Assembly (NCBI GenBank): GCA_026874595.1
Contig: CM049306.1
Coordinates: 37,588,019 to 37,652,018 of the forward strand
DNA: 64,000 nt
Direction of reading: 5' to 3'
DNA from: Sipunculus nudus
Lineage: Eukaryota > Annelida > Sipuncula > Golfingiida > Sipunculidae
Shown here: positions 58,736 through 64,000 of the stretch, piece after piece
Layout: each line of letters begins with the position of its first letter
How positions within the stretch are numbered: the first letter of the stretch is position 1
Notes under the pieces: generated by a model
Seen by the model: the letters and a program-made list of their open reading frames with translations, nothing else
What the model was told of the DNA's origin: nothing
Databases searched by the model: none
Position numbers and translations under genes: made by a program

Positions 58736-61700
58736 TGGCCAGACTCGATGTTTGTATATGGTACTGAGGATTATTCATTATGGATTTTATATTACGGAGA
58801 CCAGGAAAAGTGCTCGAGATGGAAAAATATATATCTTAGGAGATGGAGCTCGTGATATCATTAAACTATAACACGTGTATTAAGAAAGGGGAAACATATG
58901 ATCCTATACGAAATCAAATGCTGCCGACTCTGTAAAGGAAAAAGATATGCTAGTCATCAGAAAAAAACGGTGTAAGTTTCCTTCTCTGAGTAAATTGGTT
59001 ATTTAATCGATGTTTTTTTAGCAAATTTACTAAGTTTTAAAGTACTTGCTGGAAACGCATCTTCAGGTAAATGGTCATGGGGTCTCCCTTATTCGGAGGT
59101 GAATATTCATTCCCGTGACGTGAACCGTGACTGCAGGATCTGCACGATCCGTTCACACTGCGCATAGTCTGGTCCAAGGCGAGGATGTCACTCTTTGTAT
59201 ATTTTAAAATTATTTTAAAGTCGACGTTTCTCTGGGATCTATTTGTGTGTATTGCGTATACCAACAAATACTTTGTTGTATTGATGAAAACTTGTATAGC
59301 CACGGAGTAAAATCATGAACTAGCACAGGAAGATTATCCGAATTATGACTGGGGATTGACATTTGAGGCCAATTTAACCACAATAAGACCAAAGCGAGCC
59401 CTTTATTCATCTGTGATTGCGAACATTGTAATTATGAATGACGGATCATCATATATTCAGTCTGTAAAAGAAGAAGTGAGGAATGCTCGCTGAATACTCG
59501 AGTACGGTCATACGAAGATAAAGGTAAAATACAAGTAAATGGATATGCATGCGGACCGAGCATTAACGCAGAGAGACCTTGGAAAACAACGCAACTTATC
59601 GGGAGAAGTAGTTCGATGGTTCTTCATGATCGATGGTTCTTCAAAGTCGGGGAAATATCAAACTGCTGTGGCTTTTGCGACCAATGAAAGCTACAGATTA
59701 TGACGCACAAAAGGTACCCGTTCATTTCTTACGAAGCGGGAAATCTCAATTTTTGCTGGCGTTTTAGACACAACATAATTCAAGAAACCGTAAATTTTCA
59801 CACATTGCACCAACTCATACTTGACCTTAGACAAACCAAAACAGCACGTTCATCTGAAGAGTGCCGTTTTGTTTCTGCACGAAACCTTCGTGAACATGAA
59901 AGAATTCATGAACATATAGCAGCTATATACTGTTAAGTATCAAGCACTTTGATCCTAAATATTCTACATATATATCGTGGGCTCCACCCATTATACACGC
60001 AAAAAAAAAAATATATTTGGTTAAAGGTAAACATGAATGTATCAGCTCCTAGAGCCAAGTATATGTTATTTAAAGTAATGGCAGTTTCAAGTGAAAATTC
60101 TTTTTGCGTGATTTTCTCGTGCCAAATTATATGTTAGTAAAGAAATAAGATAGGTTTCTGACAATGAATCTGCGAAGCATTAGAATTCTCTATAATAAAA
60201 TGATCAGGTAGTTTTCTTATTTAAAATGTGTGAAGCAGTAGTTTTCTACTAATGTACACATTTTTTGTGAAGAATAATAATTTTCTTTGTCAACGTTTTG
60301 TATATGTCTTGGTATGCTCTTGTATTAAATGGAATTACGATGATCAATTTTGAGTGTTTCGAAGACTGCGTCTTGTTTCGGCACCTGGTTACAATAGACG
60401 GTGGTGGGTAAGTGAGACTTAAAATATCGTCACTGTCAAGCAAATTTATTCTCAATATTTGTTATACAACATAGGTAGCAATACATTTTAATCAGTCTTA
60501 TTTATTTTTTTTACTCATGTCTCCTTTTGTTGTTGGAAGAATTTTTTTTCTGTCTATATTAATTTGGCTATATTCCAAAACATGCAGGTTTTTTTTTATC
60601 AGCTGGATATTCTCCATATTAATATCTCCAATTAGCGCATGTGACAACAGAATAAAAACACAAAATTCTGAATCTTTGTTTGAATGATTTTATTTGCCTG
60701 CTGAACAGCTAATCAGATCTTAATTTTGAAGTACCAGAAACAAGAATACACTCAAGAGAACGGCTATATATGCTTGTTAGGTTTATGGGCATTGAAACTC
60801 AAACCCATAATGCACTGGGGGTTCTAAATTTATACACCAGCGAGGTAGGTATAAATGTAGTGGGAGAGGGGAGTGTGGTCTGTTCAAATACGTTCGATAA
60901 GCATAATATCATGGCAAATCATATAATCAGTTTTCGTGTGGTAAGGATTTCACGAAATAAGTAATTTTGTAAGTACATGAAATGTAAACAGGCGTTTAAT
61001 AAACCGTCCCACAATGCGTAACTGGAAGAGGTACGTTTTGAGTAGAAAGGAGGGGCCATCCATTAAAAAAAAAGCTGTCTGTTTACGTTGTTTGACCCTT
61101 GTAAGCTACGAACGCTATAATTTTATTAAAGTCTGGTACACGAGGTGGTGTCCATTGAAATTTGGCGATTATTCTCATAACCTTAAATATAAGATGTTAA
61201 ACAACATAACAAAACCAACATTTATATTTTACAACCTTCTGTTTCTTTTAATCTTTTGGCGAAGTCACATGGCCTCGGTCGTTACTTAGCAGTTTACTAT
61301 TTGTTGTTGGTATATTTATGGCACTAACAACCAACCAATGGCTTTAAAATGTAGGTATTTTAGCACGTGACCAGTAACCTTGGCCTTCATCCGTTTGTTG
61401 AGATATTGTTAAAAATACCGTTTTCAGACATTTTTTTTTATTGAATTAACAGAATATTTTACCAGGTATGGTTTTGGGTTCATTCTAGTTGATCATACGT
61501 TTGTCTCAGTCAACCATTGCAGCTTGATTTCTGAATCTGCTCTTTGAGTTTAAGAAAATATTAACAAATATCAATGAGGGCGCAACAATGTGGAACACTG
61601 ATAAGGACGTTGACAAATGGTATGTACCATTGACATATTACTAACCAATATGTAACGCCTACGGCAAGACTATTTAAGAGCTGTTACCCTGTTGAATGTT

Positions 61701-62103
61701 AAAAATACCAACTTTTTTATATATCATGGGATCTTTAAAAATTTTACTTCATCAAAGTGGAATATTTATATGTTCCAAACATTTAAAATACTGTAAAATT
61801 AATGTATGTTTAAATGGCCTGTTGCTTTAGAAAGCAAGTTAAGTATTTAAACACTAAAACAGACTCTTTAGGACTAAATTAACATTTGATACTAAATAAA
61901 CATTCAATTAATTGCGTTGATTTAACTTTTATTATGTAATATTTTAAGAATAATCAAACGTATATTGATACTGGATTTTTAACATTTACATTTATGCAAA
62001 GGTTGGAACAAAGACAAAAATTTTGGTACCTAATGAACTTTTTTTCAATTCATAACAACATTAATAATGATTATATTGATACTGGTGTCCTTTTTTTACC
62101 CAG
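58736..62103. other. Intron segment upstream of exon C
   Basis: No coding exon is supported. Short ORFs up to 91 codons show no recognisable features. One open segment ending at GGTGGTGG|GTAAGT near 60408 faintly resembles the shared first exon but lacks the second CxxC cysteine. An AATAAA near 60195 could serve exon B. Confidence 0.45.
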
Positions 62104-62753
62104 GCTGCGGGATGCACGCCGCAGAGATACTGAAAGACGTCCCAACCGACGCGCTGTGCTTCTGCAACCCGATCCCCGGGTTCGAACCAGGCGCAGACGC
62201 TCCCATATTTACTGAAACCGAAAACTCAATCGCAACTTTAACCGTCCAGAACCAAGAAATTACGAAATATGGAGTCAGTCTTCAAAGTCCAGAACCTGCC
62301 CAAAATACACTACCGGTGGTAGAAAAAAGAGCTGTGGTTACTATAGACGTTCCCGCCTATCCCAGCGATATACGAGATCACGTGATAGCAATGGAGGAGA
62401 CAGTGATGACGACGCATGGATACGTCACGCGAATACAGCACTCATATGTAAAGCAGTCGCCGACAGTCCGCTTCACCGACGGTCAAAGCACCGCGACCAA
62501 ATTATCGAATGCCGTTTATACGGCGTCACATGTGACTCACAATAATAATTACATGCAGCGAGCGACAGATTCTGGAGATCTTGAACATATTTCTGTTGAT
62601 GCCAATGATATCCAAAACGTAGCTCCCAAAACCAAATCTCTCAAAGGTATTATGAAGGACCCCCGTCATGCGAAATACAGGAAGCACCGAAACCCCAAAG
62701 ACTGCAATCCGAAGAGCAAGCACAAGCATATGAACAGATGCAGAATCGTGTGA
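62104..62753 (+). CDS. Alternative last exon C: zinc domain plus 190-residue tail (232-aa product)
   Basis: Acceptor TCCTTTTTTTACCCAG|GC, phase 1, with a long pyrimidine tract. It reads GCGMHAAEILKDVPTDALCF, then C37, and stays open for 215 codons to TGA at 62751-62753. The domain grid (C18, H21, V29, P30, C35, C37) is kept. The tail is hydrophilic and low in structure: serine/threonine-rich, with IDVPAYPSDIRDHVIAMEE near the middle and a basic end KSLKGIMKDPRHAKYRKHRN to CRIV that looks like a nuclear localisation or nucleic-acid-contact segment. The tail resembles nothing I know. Poly(A) signals AATAAA at 62755-62760 (directly after the stop) and 62790-62795 support a real 3' terminal exon. 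Confidence 0.8.
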
Positions 62754-62754
62754 T

Positions 62755-62795
62755 AATAAAGGATGCAGAGTCATCCCCTTACTGCAGTAAATAAA
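62755..62795 (+). terminator. Poly(A) signals of exon C
   Basis: Two AATAAA hexamers, 62755-62760 and 62790-62795, lie within 45 bp of the exon C stop codon. Confidence 0.7.
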
Positions 62796-64000
62796 TATAT
62801 TCTTGTATATATATATAAAATAATGCCACACATAAAATTGTTCTACGGACACACCGCTCCCTTGTTTTGGTAGATCTTTTTCTTGTGTTAATCATATACA
62901 CCATTTCAAGAATTAAAGGAAATATTTGTATTTTCTTGGGAGCTGGCAAAATTCCAAGTGTTGTGTCTCCAATTGCAAAGAAAATAAGGGAATTCGTTCG
63001 CTCAAACCATACTTTTATTCCTAGAGTGGCCTTACTTAATTTATTCATTATTTTACTTCATTGTTTATTAGTTCATCAACTGAATTTATTCAGGCGTTTA
63101 TCATTACTTGTTCCTTTTCCTAATTCATGTTCCACATTTTTGTTTAATTATTTGTGTTATAATATTCTGTCATCCTAGTTTGTAACTTTGTTATAATTGA
63201 ATGATTATATTCCTGGCTCATCGGTTCATTAAAACCATAGTCATAACGTTACTACCAAGTCTGAAGCAAAGTGGCTCGCTGAGTGGCTCGCTGAGCCAAG
63301 ATGTGTAAAGAGCGTGACTTAGACCTTAGGTGCCTTAGACTTGATAGTACGAACATGATTCACACTCGGCTCCGGTGCAGTATTTCATTCTTTCTACATA
63401 TATCTTTGTGTTGAAATTAATAATACATGCGTGTGAATCTGTTTGTCAGTTTAAATTTCGAGAACTTTACTGTTACTTCTCTTTCAAAATTAACCAAATG
63501 TAAACCGCGTGGCTTTTATAATTTTTTTCTGACTGTACATTCTAGTAAAGGTACACTAGCTCTGCGCATAATTTTTTCCATGTTACAACATTAAGTATGA
63601 TAGACTTTCTGTGATACATTACAGATGTGTTCATTTAATCATCTGCAGTCTAAATAATTTTTCGGTTTCCAGTCAGATACATGTATATCATAATAATATG
63701 TTGCTTTTTTATTTTCATTTTATCGTGGACGAATGATCTTGGTGTCAGGCCGGTGAAAGGGAACTTGTATTATTTGAATTTGCCTGTGGCATAGGGTCTG
63801 TCAGCTTTGGTCGAATATCGTAAATGTGTTTCCAGTTTAAGACAGATATTTGCAGAGCTGGAACAGTTATGTCACTGCACGAGGAATGTAAAGGATATTC
63901 TGTTGACCCTGCATGCAGTGCCGTGGTCTAGTGTGCAGAGCAGTGATAACGGCCCCATTGTGAACACTCGCCAAAAACTGCGAGATCCATTGGAATAACA
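62796..64000. other. 3' flank of exon C
   Basis: AT-rich sequence with short ORFs only (for example 62867-63178 and 63807-63998), none recognisable. The direct repeat GTGGCTCGCTGA occurs twice at about 63270-63295. Further alternative exons of the zinc-domain gene could lie beyond the window. Confidence 0.35.

Noticed and set aside
60341-60408. Possible second first exon (open segment ending GGTGGTGG|GTAAGT)
   Set aside because: A TGTTTC..AAGACT..CG stretch resembles the exon at 45659, but the CxxC is incomplete, the TW.G motif is lost and the reading needs an odd start. At most a decayed copy.
62170-62190. GGGTTCGAACC, another B-box-like string
   Set aside because: It lies within the coding sequence of exon C and no cloverleaf forms around it.

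Overview
This is eukaryotic, AT-rich, intron-rich genomic DNA from an animal, most likely a bivalve mollusc. The reasons are spliced genes with animal orthologues, dense non-autonomous DNA transposons, long (TA)n and poly-G/C tracts, and degenerate arrays built on GGTCAAAGGTCAAGGTCAC and GGTGGCGCCACC that I associate with mollusc genomes. No CRISPR array, operon or bacterial feature is present. All exon models were built by hand from splice sites, reading phase and remembered orthologues; no search was run.

Left part (1-7.6 kb, + strand): two tiny mitochondrial genes lie head-to-tail, UQCC5 (SMIM4; coding exons 1764-1914 and 5067-5146, 76 aa) and UQCC6 (C12orf73/BRAWNIN; 5463-5570 and 6522-6608, 64 aa). 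Only 316 bp separate the first stop codon from the second start. Both proteins are assembly factors of respiratory complex III. Their Drosophila counterparts (sloth1/sloth2) share one bicistronic mRNA, so this is probably an ancient two-protein cistron preserved in a mollusc. The UQCC5 intron contains a 12-copy tandem array in which every monomer carries a DR1-like or ERR-like nuclear receptor half-site cluster.

Middle left (7.6-28.1 kb, - strand): a complete XPC gene (DNA damage recognition in nucleotide excision repair) with 21 coding exons, 1156 aa. All phases join without a frameshift. Its 3' end converges on UQCC6. Its introns hold a 5S rRNA-derived fragment, a 14-bp minisatellite and MITEs.

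Centre (28.2-45.6 kb): no convincing gene. It is a transposon-rich block: a G-run-rich tandem array with a near-perfect 599-bp duplication, then a series of terminal-inverted-repeat elements (34.2-35.3, 36.85-37.08, 37.29-38.27, 38.95-39.51 and 39.64-41.20 kb). One has an 11-bp direct repeat at both ends.

Right part (45.6-64 kb, + strand): a small CxxC / CGxH / CxC putative zinc-binding protein gene. One start exon (45659-45707, phase 1) precedes three separate phase-1 acceptor exons (53275, 58629, 62104). Each encodes its own version of the second half of the domain, its own tail and its own stop codon. The simplest reading is one promoter with three alternative last exons giving proteins of 42, 51 and 232 aa with an invariant cysteine/histidine grid. 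A two-exon 74-aa gene predicted to be membrane-anchored lies antisense immediately after the first of these exons, and a nested set of MITEs lies between the first and second.
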